DNA from: Blastococcus sp. CT_GayMR19
GTDB lineage: Bacteria > Actinomycetota > Actinomycetes > Mycobacteriales > Geodermatophilaceae
Length of the DNA stretch: 64,000 nt
Reading direction: 5' to 3'
NCBI RefSeq assembly: GCF_004570385.1
Contig: NZ_SPQL01000018.1
Location: 21,172 to 85,171 of the forward strand
Shown here: piece by piece, positions 34,796 through 44,387 of the stretch
Numbering within the stretch: the first letter of the stretch is position 1
Layout of the letters: the number at the start of each line of letters is the position of its first letter
The notes under the pieces: generated by a model
What the model was told of the DNA's origin: nothing
Database searches by the model: none
Seen by the model: the letters and a program-made list of their open reading frames with translations, nothing else
Translations under genes and position numbers: made by a program

Positions 34796-36061
34796 TCAGT
34801 CCCGAGGAGAGCGAGGAGCGGGCGACGAGGCCCGTCCGGGGTCTGCTCCCTGCTCGCTGTACCGGCGGCGGGGCGGGCCCCCGTACCAGTCGAGGCAGAC
34901 CATCGTGGCGTCGTCCCGCAGGTCCCCGCCGGTCTCGCTGAGGATCGCGGCGCCCAGTTCCTGGACCACCTCGCGCGGATGCAGCGCCGCGCTGGCGGCC
35001 AGTGCCTTCGTGACGTCGAGGTCGACGGCGTTGCGCTCCTGCATCCCGTCGGTGAGCAGGATGATCCGGTCGCCCGGTTCGAGCGGGAAGCGCTGGATCT
35101 CGAAGGTCTTGCCGGGGACCACCCCGAACGGCGGTTCGACGCGGAGCTCGAGCTCCTCGACCCGGCCGTCGCGCAGGCGCAGGGGGAGCGGGTGCCCGGC
35201 ATTGATGATGCCGGCCGAACGGGTCTCGAGATCGACCCGCAGGAGCTGGCCGGTGACGAACTGCCCCGCGGCCGCGTTCTCGGCCAGGCAGTCGTTGGCG
35301 TACGCGGCCTGCCCGGCGAGATCGAGGCCCTTCCGCCGCCCGTTGCGCAGGCCGCCGACGAGGAGGGTGGCGAGCAGCGCCGCCGCGACCTGGTGACCGA
35401 CGGCGTCGGTGATCGACACCTGGAGAGAGCTCCGGTCGAGGGTGTAGTCGAACGTGTCGCCACCGACGGAGGCGGCCGGCTCCAGCCAGCCGGCCAGGGT
35501 GAACTGCCCCGCCTCGCACGTGTAGGACGCCGGGAGCAGCCGCCGCTGGATCTCCGCGGCCAGCGAGAACGGCGTGCTCCGGTGTCCCCACTCGAACACG
35601 TCGGTGTGCCGCCGGGCCGCGATGACGACGTAGGCCAGGGCGTGCGCGGCGCTGGAGACGTCGTCGATCTCGGTCGCGTCGGGATACCGCGGCAGCGTCA
35701 TCTCGAGCAGCCCGATCGCGTCCCCGCGGTCGGTGACGGGGACGGTCAGACGGGCGCCCTCGCCGACCCGGCCGACGTCGATCTGCTGGGTCCGCAGGAC
35801 GCGCTCGTAGACCGTGCCCTCCAGCTGGAGGGTCTCCGCCTGCTCGACGCCGTGGCTCCGCGCTCCGTTCACCCGCCCGGCCGACGTCAGCCGGACGACG
35901 GCGCGACCACTGAAGTCGGCGATCAGGAAGGTCACCTCGTGCGCGTCGACCATCTCGCGGAGCGCGGTCGCGACCGCCTCCACCGCATCGATGGGTGCCG
36001 CGGCTTCGACCTTCTCCAGAAGTGCGCCGACGTCGATCACAAGCTTCTCCGACCCGCGCAT
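34796..36061 (-). CDS. PP2C-type SpoIIE serine phosphatase with GAF-like domain
   Basis: A 421-residue regulatory phosphatase. The N-terminal 170 residues look like a GAF sensor domain (VTFLIADFSGRAVVRLTS, then ARLTVPVTDRGDAIGLLEM). The SpoIIE domain spans about 185-390, with the metal-binding residues in ASVGGDTFDYTL, the SITDAVGHQVAAALLA motif, INAGHPLPLRL and LLTDGMQE, ending in GDLRDDATMVCLDW. Such proteins dephosphorylate anti-sigma antagonists in partner-switch systems, but no such partner is in view. TAGGGT (36068-36073) ends six bases before the ATG, suggesting leaderless transcription. psd begins 31 bp after its stop. Confidence 0.9.
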   Translation of the reverse strand: MRGSEKLVIDVGALLEKVEAAAPIDAVEAVATALREMVDAHEVTFLIADFSGRAVVRLTSAGRVNGARSHGVEQAETLQLEGTVYERVLRTQQIDVGRVGEGARLTVPVTDRGDAIGLLEMTLPRYPDATEIDDVSSAAHALAYVVIAARRHTDVFEWGHRSTPFSLAAEIQRRLLPASYTCEAGQFTLAGWLEPAASVGGDTFDYTLDRSSLQVSITDAVGHQVAAALLATLLVGGLRNGRRKGLDLAGQAAYANDCLAENAAAGQFVTGQLLRVDLETRSAGIINAGHPLPLRLRDGRVEELELRVEPPFGVVPGKTFEIQRFPLEPGDRIILLTDGMQERNAVDLDVTKALAASAALHPREVVQELGAAILSETGGDLRDDATMVCLDWYGGPPRRRYSEQGADPGRASSPAPRSPRD

Positions 36062-36119
36062 GGCAAGACCCTAGGCGCAGGCGCGGATCGCCGGGATCGT
36101 CGAGCTCGGACATGGAAGC

Positions 36120-36153
36120 GCTGCCGGGCCGCCGCGAAGGGCAGCCCGGCAGC
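36120..36153. terminator. Hairpin downstream of sodN
   Basis: GCTGCCGGGC (36120-36129) pairs with GCCCGGCAGC (36144-36153) around a 14-base loop. It lies just after the sodN stop and before the start of the SpoIIE operon on the same strand. There is no T run. Confidence 0.55.
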
Positions 36154-36171
36154 ACCGGGGAAAAGGGAAGA

Positions 36172-36576
36172 TCAGGCGGCTGCCTTCGTCTCCCAGAAGA
36201 TCTTGTCGATCTGGGCGATGTAGTCGAGGAGCTTCTGCCCCTCGGCCGGGTCCATGCTGCCCTTGCCGCCGGACGCACCGGCCTGCTTGGTGGCCTTGTT
36301 GAACAGCTCGTGCAGCTCGGGGTACTTCTCGAAGTGCGGGGGCTTGAAGTAGTCGGTCCACAGCACCCACAGGTGGTGCTTGACGAGGTCCGAACGCTGC
36401 TCCTTGATCAGGACGGCGCGCTGACGGAAGACCGGGTCCTCGTTGCCCTGGTACTTCTCCTGGATGGCCTTGACGGACTCGGCCTCGATGCGGGCCTGAG
36501 CCGGGTCGTACACGCCGCAGGGGAGGTCGCAGTGCGCGGTCGCCGCCACGGTGGAGAACATGCTGCTGAAACGCAT
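36172..36576 (-). CDS. sodN: Nickel superoxide dismutase
   Basis: A 134-residue precursor of the Ni-containing superoxide dismutase, which converts superoxide to oxygen and hydrogen peroxide. Residues 1-14 are a propeptide (MRFSSMFSTVAATA). Cleavage exposes the nickel hook HCDLPCGVYDPAQ, whose His1, Cys2 and Cys6 bind nickel. The rest is the four-helix bundle (SDLVKHHLWVLWTDYFKPPH, LDYIAQIDKIFWETK), very like Streptomyces SodN. The ATG has GGAGG seven bases upstream. It is divergent from its maturation protease gene, with a palindrome between them. Confidence 0.97.
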   Translation of the reverse strand: MRFSSMFSTVAATAHCDLPCGVYDPAQARIEAESVKAIQEKYQGNEDPVFRQRAVLIKEQRSDLVKHHLWVLWTDYFKPPHFEKYPELHELFNKATKQAGASGGKGSMDPAEGQKLLDYIAQIDKIFWETKAAA

Positions 36577-36603
36577 GGACGTGCCTCCGGATGAGAGTCT
36601 GTC

Positions 36604-36619
36604 GGGTCGTCTGCGACCC
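36604..36619. promoter_or_regulatory. Inverted repeat between sodN and sodX
   Basis: GGGTCG-TCTG-CGACCC is a 6-bp inverted repeat in the 51-bp divergent gap. It ends eight bases before the sodX GTG, where a promoter is expected. It could be an operator for shared metal or redox control, but the regulator is unknown. Confidence 0.35.
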
Positions 36620-36627
36620 TACTCGCG

Positions 36628-36993
36628 GTGATCGACGGCGACAGGACGGGCAATCCTCGCCCTGCGGCGCCCACGGCCTGGATGCTGGCCCGCGTGACGG
36701 GGCCGTCGATGTCGCCCACCGTGCGCTCGGGCGACCGGTTGCTCGTCCGCCGGGTCCGCTCGCCGGGCGCCGTCCGGGCCGGCGACGTCGTCCTCGCGCG
36801 CTTCCCGTCCCGCCCCGATCTCCTGGTGGTGAAGCGGGTCCGCCGCGCCGTCCGGGGCGGGCACTGGGTGGAGGGTGACAACCCGTTCGGCACCGACGAC
36901 AGCCGGTCGTACGGGGTCGCGATCGTCGTCGGCCGGGTGGTGGGCCGGATCTGGCCGCGTCCGGGGAGGCTGGGACCCCCACCTCCCGATTAG
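36628..36993 (+). CDS. sodX: S26 family signal peptidase, Ni-SOD maturation protease
   Basis: A 121-residue serine protease of the type I signal peptidase family without an N-terminal membrane anchor. The catalytic serine is in GPSMSPTVRSGD and the catalytic lysine in LVVKRVRRAV; the closing motif VEGDNPFGTDDSR is also present. In other bacteria such a protease, encoded beside sodN, removes the SodN propeptide to expose the nickel hook, which is the likely role here. The usual order is tandem; here the genes are divergent, 51 bp apart. GTG start; no ribosome binding site is obvious. Confidence 0.88.
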   Translation: MIDGDRTGNPRPAAPTAWMLARVTGPSMSPTVRSGDRLLVRRVRSPGAVRAGDVVLARFPSRPDLLVVKRVRRAVRGGHWVEGDNPFGTDDSRSYGVAIVVGRVVGRIWPRPGRLGPPPPD

Positions 36994-37005
36994 GCTGCCG
37001 TGTCC

Positions 37006-38202
37006 ATGGACGGCAACCAGGTTTCCGGGCTCGTGGAGACGACCGATCGCTTCGCTGACGACCCCGCGTTCGCGGTGCACGAGGGCGGCAAGATCTCGGT
37101 GACGCCGACGCGGTCGATCGACTCGATCGCCGACCTCGCGCTCACCTACACACCGGGGGTCGCGCGGGTCTCCAGCGCCATCGCCGCCGAGCCGGAGCTG
37201 GCCCGCAGGTTCACCTGGGCGCCCCGCGTCGTCGCGGTGGTCTCCGACGGGACGGCCGTGCTGGGCCTGGGCAACATCGGTCCGGCGGCGTCCCTCCCGG
37301 TGATGGAGGGGAAGGCCTGCCTCTTCAAGGAGTTCAGCGGGCTCGACTCCGTGCCGATCGTGCTGTCGACCACCGACGTCGACACGATCGTCGAGACCGT
37401 GGCCGCCATCGCGCCCTCCTTCGGCGGCATCAACCTCGAGGACATCAGCGCTCCCCGCTGCTTCGAGATCGAGGCGCGGCTCCGGGAGCGGCTCGACATC
37501 CCGGTCATGCACGACGACCAGCACGGGACGGCGATCGTCGTGCTCGCCGCGCTGCGCAACGCGGCGAGGGTCGTCGGCCGCGAGCTGGGCGATCTGCGCG
37601 TGGTCGTCGCCGGAGCCGGGGCGGCGGGTGTCGCGACCACCAAGATCCTGCTCGGGGCGGGGATCGGTGAGATCGCGGTCGCCGACTCCCAGGGGGTCCT
37701 GCACGCCGGGCGCGAGAACCTGAACCCGGTGAAGCAGTGGCTCGTCGAGCACACGAACCGTTCGGGGTTCGCCGGCACCATGGTGGGCGCGCTGAAGGGC
37801 GCCGACGTCTACGTGGGCCTGTCGGGAGGGTCGGTGCCGGAGGAGGCGATCGCCTCGATGGCGCCGAACTGCATCGTGTTCTCCCTGGCCAATCCGACGC
37901 CGGAGGTGGACCCGGTCATGGCGGCCCGCTACGCCGCCGTGGTCGCGACCGGGCGCAGCGACCTGCCCAACCAGATCAACAACGTGCTGGCCTTCCCGGG
38001 CATCTTCCGCGGCGCGATCGACGTGCGCGCGACCGCCATCACCGAGGAGATGAAGCTCGCCGCGGCGACCGCCATCGCCGACGTCGTCGGCGACGACGTC
38101 CGCGCCGACTACGTCGTCCCGAGCCCGCTGGACCGCAGGGTGGCCACCGCCGTCGCCGAGGCGGTGGCCGCCTGCGCCCGGGAGCAGGGCATCACGACCT
38201 GA
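37006..38202 (+). CDS. maeB: NAD(P)-dependent malic enzyme
   Basis: A 398-residue malic enzyme that converts malate to pyruvate with carbon dioxide release. Motifs are [10 protein letters not shown] with the catalytic tyrosine, [19 protein letters not shown] with the catalytic lysine, metal ligands in INLEDISAP and [11 protein letters not shown], and the dinucleotide loop [15 protein letters not shown]. It lacks the phosphotransacetylase tail of long MaeB proteins. I prefer the ATG at 37006; a GTG at 37000 is in frame. TAGGCT (36991-36996) lies nine bases before the ATG. It ends three bases before the convergent rtcB. Confidence 0.92.
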   Translation: MDGNQVSGLVETTDRFADDPAFAVHEGGKISVTPTRSIDSIADLALTYTPGVARVSSAIAAEPELARRFTWAPRVVAVVSDGTAVLGLGNIGPAASLPVMEGKACLFKEFSGLDSVPIVLSTTDVDTIVETVAAIAPSFGGINLEDISAPRCFEIEARLRERLDIPVMHDDQHGTAIVVLAALRNAARVVGRELGDLRVVVAGAGAAGVATTKILLGAGIGEIAVADSQGVLHAGRENLNPVKQWLVEHTNRSGFAGTMVGALKGADVYVGLSGGSVPEEAIASMAPNCIVFSLANPTPEVDPVMAARYAAVVATGRSDLPNQINNVLAFPGIFRGAIDVRATAITEEMKLAAATAIADVVGDDVRADYVVPSPLDRRVATAVAEAVAACAREQGITT

Positions 38203-38205
38203 CGG

Positions 38206-39393
38206 TCAGTCGCCCTTCACGTTGACCAGTTGCCGGAGTGTGTGCCGGACCTCGACCAGGTCCTTCGCGTCCTCCATGATCCGGTCGATCGGCTTGTAGG
38301 CCGACGGGATCTCGTCGAGGAAGACGTCGCTGTGCCGCCACTCGATGCCGGCCATCGCCTCCTCCAGCTGAGCGCGGGTGAACGTCTTCCGGGCCCTCGT
38401 GCGGGAGTAGGCCCGACCGGCGCCGTGCGGGGACGACTCGAGGGAGTCCGGGTTGCCGAGGCCGCTCACGACGTAGCTCGCCGTCCCCATCGACCCGGGT
38501 ATGAGCCCGGCCTGCCCCTTCGTCGCCTGGATGGCGCCCTTGCGGGACACCCACAGGTCGACGCCGAAGTGCCGCTCCTGCTGGGTGAAGTTGTGGTGGC
38601 AGTTCAGCCGCTCGAGCTCGGGCGTCGCGTCGGCGCGCATGTGCCGGGCCAGGCAGTCGGCGACCCGGTCCATCATCTCCTCGCGGTTGAGCAGCGCGAA
38701 GTGCTGCGCCCACCGCAGCTCGGCGATGTACCGGTCGAACGCCGGCGTCCCCTCCTCGAGCCAGGCCAGGTCGCGGTCGGGCAGGTGGAGGCGCTCGCGC
38801 TCGGCCCGCTTGGCGGCGATCGCGATGTGCCGCATGGCGATCTTGTTGCCGACGCCGCGGCTGCCGGAGTGCAGGAACAGCCAGACCCGGTCCTGCTCGT
38901 CGGCGGTGACCTCGATGAAGTGGTTGCCCGACCCGAGGCTGCCCAGCTGGAGCGTCCAGTTCGGGGTCGCGCCGACCACGGCCGGGAGCACGTGGTCGCC
39001 GAGTTCGGCCGCCAGCTTCTCGAGGTCGTCGACCCTGGTCAGGGCCGACTCGGTGAGCTGCTTGTTGTACTTCCCGGCCGACAGCGGCACCGCCCGCTCG
39101 ATGTCGCCCCGCAGCGGCGCCAGGGGTCCGCGCGCCCGCACCTCGGCCACCGACCACGGCGTGCGCACGGCGATCATCCCGCAGCCGATGTCCACGCCGA
39201 CCGCCGCCGGGATGATCGCGCCGCGGGTCGGCAGCACGGAACCGACGGTGGCGCCCTTGCCGAGGTGGGCGTCCGGCATGAGCGCCACGTGAGGGTGGAC
39301 GAACGGCAGCGACGCGGTGCGCTCGGCCTGCCGCAGGGTCTCGACGTCGAGGATGGAGGCCCAGTTCAGCAGCTTGTCGGAGAGTCGTTCCAC
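38206..39393 (-). CDS. rtcB: RtcB family RNA ligase
   Basis: A 395-residue GTP-dependent RNA ligase that joins 2',3'-cyclic phosphate or 3'-phosphate ends to 5'-hydroxyl ends. The manganese and GMP site is complete: GVDIGCGM, GSGNHFIE, LHSGSRGVG, LNCHHNF, GSMGTASYV and SSPHGAGR with the guanylylated histidine. No archease gene or RtcR regulator is adjacent. The GTG start gives the standard N terminus. Likely roles are RNA repair or tRNA/rRNA damage recovery; actinobacterial substrates are not established. Confidence 0.93.
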   Translation of the reverse strand: MERLSDKLLNWASILDVETLRQAERTASLPFVHPHVALMPDAHLGKGATVGSVLPTRGAIIPAAVGVDIGCGMIAVRTPWSVAEVRARGPLAPLRGDIERAVPLSAGKYNKQLTESALTRVDDLEKLAAELGDHVLPAVVGATPNWTLQLGSLGSGNHFIEVTADEQDRVWLFLHSGSRGVGNKIAMRHIAIAAKRAERERLHLPDRDLAWLEEGTPAFDRYIAELRWAQHFALLNREEMMDRVADCLARHMRADATPELERLNCHHNFTQQERHFGVDLWVSRKGAIQATKGQAGLIPGSMGTASYVVSGLGNPDSLESSPHGAGRAYSRTRARKTFTRAQLEEAMAGIEWRHSDVFLDEIPSAYKPIDRIMEDAKDLVEVRHTLRQLVNVKGD

Positions 39394-39440
39394 CCCGCGA
39401 GTCTGCGTGGCGAGGTCTCCGGCGGCGACCGGGTTTCCGG

Positions 39441-40154
39441 TCAGCCGAGGGCGAGGAGGCCCGTGACGAGCGGTTCGACGGCGGGGCCGGCCGCCGTGTT
39501 GAGGTAGATGAAGACGATCGTCGCCAGCAGGAACGCCGGGGCCAGGACGGCCTTCTCCAGGGTCGCGCCGGTGCGCAGCGGGAAGAAGGCCAGTCGGCCG
39601 CCGTGGAGGATCCACAGCAGCGGGAAGGGCACGCCGCCGCAGGTGAGCGCGTCGCCGACGATGTGGACGAGCACGCCCAGCGCGACCGCATAGGGCAGCC
39701 ACACCGGGCTCGGGATGTGCGACAGCAGCCACCAGGCGCCGCCCCAGGACAGGATGACGTTCCCGATCACGGTGTTCTCGGCCCGGCCAGGAATGACGAA
39801 GTGCAGCGCCCGCAGCGCCAGGCCGATGGCCAGGGCGAGCACGAGGAGGCTCGACCAGAGGTACCAGGACGCCGCGTAGGCCAGCAGTCCGAAGGCGACG
39901 GGGGCGAGGACGGCGTCGTGCGTTCCGGCCCGGTGTCCCCGGGCGATCAGGCCGACGGCACCGGCGGGGGCGTCGGTCAGCGGGCCCCACATCCGGGAGA
40001 TGGTCGAGCCGCGCTGGTCGAGGTCGGGGAGCATCGCGAAGCCGCCGGCCGCGGCGATCCAAGCCGCCTGGCCGGCGCTGCCGGTGACCGGTGCCCAGGG
40101 CAGGGTGGCAGCCCCGGCGGCGAGACCGGAGAGCGCATGCGAGTGACCAAGCAT
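39441..40154 (-). CDS. Membrane-bound metal-dependent hydrolase, YdjM/DUF457 type
   Basis: A 237-residue membrane protein of the YdjM (LexA-regulated, membrane-bound metal-dependent hydrolase) family. It opens with the conserved LGHSHALSGLA, has PDLDQRGSTIS and RGHRAGTHDAVLA as likely metal ligands, and VHIVGDALTCGGVPF later. About six hydrophobic helices are visible. ATG at 40152-40154 is chosen; the codon two positions earlier is GTG. In E. coli the homologue is SOS-induced; no LexA box was found here. It lies 47 bp upstream of rtcB on the same strand. Confidence 0.85.
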   Translation of the reverse strand: MLGHSHALSGLAAGAATLPWAPVTGSAGQAAWIAAAGGFAMLPDLDQRGSTISRMWGPLTDAPAGAVGLIARGHRAGTHDAVLAPVAFGLLAYAASWYLWSSLLVLALAIGLALRALHFVIPGRAENTVIGNVILSWGGAWWLLSHIPSPVWLPYAVALGVLVHIVGDALTCGGVPFPLLWILHGGRLAFFPLRTGATLEKAVLAPAFLLATIVFIYLNTAAGPAVEPLVTGLLALG

Positions 40155-40211
40155 GCACACAGCGTCCCGCCGTCTAGGCGCGCCGCGGGGGAGGCGCGCA
40201 GGGACGGCAGA

Positions 40212-40400
40212 TCAGTCGAGCTCCTCATCGGGGTCGGCGCCGCCGCGCGCCAGCCAGGTGGCCAGGCGTTCGACGGGCACCTCGAAGTCGGGGAACTGGT
40301 CGACGAACGCCTGCATCTGGTCCGCCAGCCAGGCGAGGGTCACCTGCTCCTCGCCCCGCCGGTCGGCCAGCTCCTCGAGCCCGCGATCGGTGAAGTACAT
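40212..40400 (-). CDS. DUF6104 family small protein
   Basis: A 62-residue acidic protein starting MYFTDRGLEELADRRG and ending with FEVPVERLATWLARG and an acidic tail. Small proteins of this type (DUF6104) are commonly encoded just after the 2-oxoglutarate dehydrogenase gene in Streptomyces and relatives. Here it follows kgd after 17 bp on the same strand. The function is unknown; a role as accessory factor for the complex is conceivable but unproven. Confidence 0.8.
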   Translation of the reverse strand: MYFTDRGLEELADRRGEEQVTLAWLADQMQAFVDQFPDFEVPVERLATWLARGGADPDEELD

Positions 40401-40417
40401 CGGTTCGTTCGCGGCGC

Positions 40418-43400
40418 TCAGGAGGAGAGGGCCTCGGCGACCAGCGAACGCTGCTCCACCTCGTGCACCTTCGCCGAGCCGACGGCCGGACTCGCCGACG
40501 CCCGGCGGCTCACCCGGCGGAACGTGCGGCCGGCGGGGAGGTGCTCGGGGAGGTTGACGGCCATGAACTGCCAGGCCCCCATGTTCATCGGCTCCTCCTG
40601 CACCCACACGACGTCGTCCGCGTTCGGGTAGCGCTCCAGCTCGGCCAGGATCTGCGCGTCCGGCAACGGGTAGAGCTGCTCGACCCGGACGACGGCGACG
40701 TCGGCGATCCCCTCGGACTCGCGCTGCGCCATCAGGTCGTAGGCCACCTTGCCGCTGCACAGCAGCACGCGGCGCACCGCCGCGTCGTCGAGCGGCTCGC
40801 CGCCCACGCCGGTGTCGGGCAGCACCGGCCGGAAGTTCTGCTCGGTGAAGTCCGCGACGGCGCTGATCGCGGCCTTGGCCCGCAGCAGGGACTTCGGCGT
40901 GAAGACCACGAGCGGGCGGTGCACGTCGGAGAGCGCCTGGCGGCGCAGCAGGTGGAAGTAGTTGGCCGGCGTCGTGCAGTTGGCGACGGTCATGTTGTTC
41001 TCCGCCGACAGCTGCAGGAAGCGCTCGATCCGGCCGCTGGAGTGGTCGGGACCCTGTCCCTCGAGCCCGTGCGGCAGCAGCATGACCACACCGGAGCGCT
41101 GGCCCCACTTGGCCTCACCGGAGCTGATGAACTCGTCGATGACCATCTGCGCGCCGTCGACGAAGTCCCCGAACTGCGCCTCCCACAGCACCAGGGCCTT
41201 CTGGTTGGCCACCGAGTAGCCGTACTCGAAGCCCAGCGCCGCGTACTCGCTGAGCAGCGAGTCGTAGACGAAGAACTTGGCCTGGTCGTCGGTGAGGTTG
41301 CCCAGCGGCGTGTACTCCGCGCCGGTCTCCCGGTCGATGAGCACCGAGTGCCGCTGCACGAAGGTGCCGCGGCGGGAGTCCTGCCCGGCGAGCCGGACCG
41401 GCACGCCCTCCATGAGCAGCGACCCGAATGCGAGCAGCTCGCCCATCGCCCAGTCGATGTTCCCCTCGAGGGCCATCGCGGCGCGCTTCTCGAGCATCTT
41501 CTGGAGCTTGGGGTGCGGCGTGAAGTCGGTCGGGAAGGAGACGTGCGCGTCGCCGATCGCCTTGAGGACCTCGGGCGTGATGGCCGTCTCGACCGTGGCC
41601 TCCTGCGGCGTGCGGGGGTCCATGACCGGTTCGGGCTTGGAGGAGTCCTGGGCGTCGTGGGTCTCGGCGAAGGCCCGCTCGAGCTGCCCGCGGTAGTCCT
41701 TGAGGGCCTCCTCGGCCTCTTCCAGCGTGATGTCCCCGCGGCCGACGAGCGCCTCGGTGTACAGCTTCCGGACCGAGCGCTTGCGGTCGATGATGTCGTA
41801 CATCAGCGGCTGGGTCATCGACGGGTCGTCGCCCTCGTTGTGCCCGCGGCGGCGGTAGCAGACGAGGTCGACGACGACGTCCTTCTTGAACGCCTGCCGG
41901 TACTCCACGGCCAGCCGGGCCACGCGGACGCAGGCCTCGGGGTCGTCGCCGTTCACGTGGAAGATCGGGGCGTTGACCATCCGCGCGACGTCGGTCGAGT
42001 AGAGGCTGGACCGGGCGGCCGTCGGGCTGGTGGTGAAGCCCACCTGATTGTTGATGACGACGTGCACCGTGCCGCCGGTGCGGTAGCCGCGCAGCTGGGA
42101 GAGGTTCAGCGTCTCGGCGACGACGCCCTGGCCGGCGAACGCGGAGTCGCCGTGCAGCAGCACGGGCAGGACGGTGAAGCCCTGCTCGCCCTTGTCGATC
42201 ATGTCCTGCTTCGCGCGGACGATGCCCTCGAGGACGGGGTTGACCGTCTCCAGGTGCGAGGGGTTGCTGGCCAGCGACACGGCGATCTCGGTGTCGGGCT
42301 TGAAGGGGTTCGCGAACGTGCCCTCGGCGCCCAGGTGGTACTTGACGTCACCGGACCCCTGCACGCTCCCGGGGTCCATGTTGCCCTCGAACTCGCCGAA
42401 GATCTTGGCGTAGCTCTTGCCCAGCACGTTGGCCAGGACGTTGAGCCGGCCGCGGTGGGCCATGCCGATCGCGACCTCGTCGAGGCCGTGGTCGGTGCCG
42501 GCGATCAGCACCTCGTCCAGGATCGGGATGACCGACTCGCCACCCTCGAGGCTGAAGCGCTTCTGGCCCACGTACTTCGTCTGCAGGAAGGTCTCGAACG
42601 CCTCGGCGGCGTTCAGCCGGCCCAGGACGTGCTTCTGCTTCTCACGGTCGGGCTGCTCGTGCTTGACCTCGATCCGCGCCTGGAGCCACTCGCGCTCCTC
42701 GGGATCGGTGATGTGCATGTACTCCACGCCGACGGTGCGGCAGTAGGAGTTGCGCAGGACGCCGAGGATGTCCCGCAGCGCCATGAGCCGCTCGCCGGCG
42801 AATCCGCCCACGGGAAACTTGCGGTCGAGGTCCCACAGCGTCAGGCCGTGCTGGAGGATGTCCAGGTCGGGGTGGGTGCGGACCTTGAACTCGAGCGGGT
42901 CGGTGTCGGCCATCAGGTGGCCGTTGCGCCGGTAGGACTCGATGACCTCGATGACCCGGGCTTCCTTGTCGATCTGCCCCTCGCGCGTGATCCGCACGTC
43001 CGGCATCCAGCGCACCGGCTCGTAGGGGATCCGCAGCGACTGGAAGACCTTGTCGTAGAAGCCGTCCTCGCCGAGCAGCAGGGCGTGCAGGCGGCGCAGG
43101 AAGTCGCCCGACTCGGCGCCCTGGATGATCCGGTGGTCGTAGGTCGAGGTCAGCGTGATGATCTTCGAGACGGCCATCTCGGTGAGCGCGTCGGGGTTCA
43201 TCCCCTGGAACTCGGCCGGGTACTCCATCGCGCCGACGCCGATGATCGCGCCCTGGCCGGCGGTCAGCCGCGGCACCGAGTGGTTGGTGCCGATGGTGCC
43301 CGGGTTGGTGAGGCTGATCGTCGTGCCGGTGAAGTCCTCCATCGTGAGCTTGTTGACGCGGGCCCGGCGGATGACGTCCTCGTAGGCGGCCCAGAAGCGG

Positions 43401-44233
43401 GCGAAGTCCATCTCCTCGGCGCCCTTGATGTTGGCCACCACGAGGGACCGGGAGCCGTCGGGCTTCTGCAGGTCGATGGCGAGGCCGAAGTTGACGTGCT
43501 CGGGCTGCACCAGCACGGGCTTGCCGTCGATCTCCGCGTAGGCGCTGTTCATGTTCGGGAAGTCGTCCAGCGCCCGGACCAGCGCGTAGCCGATCAGGTG
43601 GGTGAAGGAGACCTTCCCGCCGCGGGAGCGGGCCAGGTGGTTGTTGATGACGATGCGGTTGTCGGCCAGCAGCTTGGCCGGCACGGCGCGCACGCTCGTG
43701 GCCGTCGGCACGGTGAGCGAGACGTTCATGTTCTTGACGACGCTGGCGGCCGCACCGCGCAGCGGCGACTGCTTGCCGGCGGCGATCGGGGTGGCCGGCT
43801 TGGCGGCGGGTGCCTTCGTGTCGGGCGTCGCGGTCGCGGGCGCCTTCGTCTCGGGCGCCGGGGCCTCGACTGCCTTGGCCGCGGGCGCGGGCGACGGAGC
43901 GGCAGCAGGGGCCGCCTTCTCGGGCGCCTTCGCCTCGGGAGCCTTCGCCTCGGGAGCCTTCGCCTCGGGAGCCTGCTGCGCCGGGGCCGCCGGCGCCTTC
44001 TGCTCGGGCGCCTTGGCCGGGGCGGCTTGCTGACCGTTGGCGGCCGCGTCCCCGCCGCCCAGCGGGCTGCCCGGCCGGTAGTCGGCGAAGAACTCGTGCC
44101 AGGCCTGGTCGACGCTGGAGGGATCGGCGACGTACTGCTGGTACATCTCCTCGACCAGCCACTCGTTGGTGCCGAATCCCGCCACCGGGGAGGCGGAAGT
44201 GGAGGAGGGCCGGGAGGAGCTCACGCTTGACAC
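40418..44233 (-). CDS. kgd: Multifunctional 2-oxoglutarate dehydrogenase E1/E2 (Kgd)
   Basis: A 1271-residue actinobacterial fusion that runs the 2-oxoglutarate step of the TCA cycle and can also decarboxylate 2-oxoglutarate. The first 40 residues form the E1 N-terminal helix ([20 protein letters not shown]). Residues 60-150 are an Ala/Pro/Lys-rich linker with perfect repeats. Residues 160-400 are an E2-like acyltransferase domain with the catalytic histidine in [15 protein letters not shown]. From about 400 on is the thiamine-diphosphate E1 part ([72 protein letters not shown]). GTG start. Confidence 0.96.
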   Translation of the reverse strand: MSSVSSSRPSSTSASPVAGFGTNEWLVEEMYQQYVADPSSVDQAWHEFFADYRPGSPLGGGDAAANGQQAAPAKAPEQKAPAAPAQQAPEAKAPEAKAPEAKAPEKAAPAAAPSPAPAAKAVEAPAPETKAPATATPDTKAPAAKPATPIAAGKQSPLRGAAASVVKNMNVSLTVPTATSVRAVPAKLLADNRIVINNHLARSRGGKVSFTHLIGYALVRALDDFPNMNSAYAEIDGKPVLVQPEHVNFGLAIDLQKPDGSRSLVVANIKGAEEMDFARFWAAYEDVIRRARVNKLTMEDFTGTTISLTNPGTIGTNHSVPRLTAGQGAIIGVGAMEYPAEFQGMNPDALTEMAVSKIITLTSTYDHRIIQGAESGDFLRRLHALLLGEDGFYDKVFQSLRIPYEPVRWMPDVRITREGQIDKEARVIEVIESYRRNGHLMADTDPLEFKVRTHPDLDILQHGLTLWDLDRKFPVGGFAGERLMALRDILGVLRNSYCRTVGVEYMHITDPEEREWLQARIEVKHEQPDREKQKHVLGRLNAAEAFETFLQTKYVGQKRFSLEGGESVIPILDEVLIAGTDHGLDEVAIGMAHRGRLNVLANVLGKSYAKIFGEFEGNMDPGSVQGSGDVKYHLGAEGTFANPFKPDTEIAVSLASNPSHLETVNPVLEGIVRAKQDMIDKGEQGFTVLPVLLHGDSAFAGQGVVAETLNLSQLRGYRTGGTVHVVINNQVGFTTSPTAARSSLYSTDVARMVNAPIFHVNGDDPEACVRVARLAVEYRQAFKKDVVVDLVCYRRRGHNEGDDPSMTQPLMYDIIDRKRSVRKLYTEALVGRGDITLEEAEEALKDYRGQLERAFAETHDAQDSSKPEPVMDPRTPQEATVETAITPEVLKAIGDAHVSFPTDFTPHPKLQKMLEKRAAMALEGNIDWAMGELLAFGSLLMEGVPVRLAGQDSRRGTFVQRHSVLIDRETGAEYTPLGNLTDDQAKFFVYDSLLSEYAALGFEYGYSVANQKALVLWEAQFGDFVDGAQMVIDEFISSGEAKWGQRSGVVMLLPHGLEGQGPDHSSGRIERFLQLSAENNMTVANCTTPANYFHLLRRQALSDVHRPLVVFTPKSLLRAKAAISAVADFTEQNFRPVLPDTGVGGEPLDDAAVRRVLLCSGKVAYDLMAQRESEGIADVAVVRVEQLYPLPDAQILAELERYPNADDVVWVQEEPMNMGAWQFMAVNLPEHLPAGRTFRRVSRRASASPAVGSAKVHEVEQRSLVAEALSS
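43926..43970. repeat. Perfect 15-bp tandem repeat in the kgd linker
   Basis: Three identical copies of gccttcgcctcggga lie head to tail. They encode the E-A-K-A-P units of the flexible linker at about residues 88-102 of Kgd. Because the unit is a multiple of three, copy-number change would alter linker length without frameshift. Confidence 0.95.
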
Positions 44234-44387
44234 GGGGTCGAGTGCCTTCTTCGTCTCTGGGCAAGTGTCTGGACAACACGCCTACGGGCATCGCTGGACC
44301 GGGTGTCGAGTCTACGCCCGACGTTCCTGCGCCGACGCGGTGTGACCGGACGCGAGAGGGAGCGAGCCCCCCGCGGCACCCCAGGCG

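Noticed and set aside
40141..40211. Search for a LexA box upstream of the YdjM-like gene
   Set aside because: No actinobacterial SOS box (GAAC-N4-GTTC type) was found.
40463..44230. Very long plus-strand open frame antisense to kgd
   Set aside because: The minus strand encodes a complete, well-known enzyme; the antisense translation is low-complexity and matches no family. Long antisense frames are expected at this GC content.
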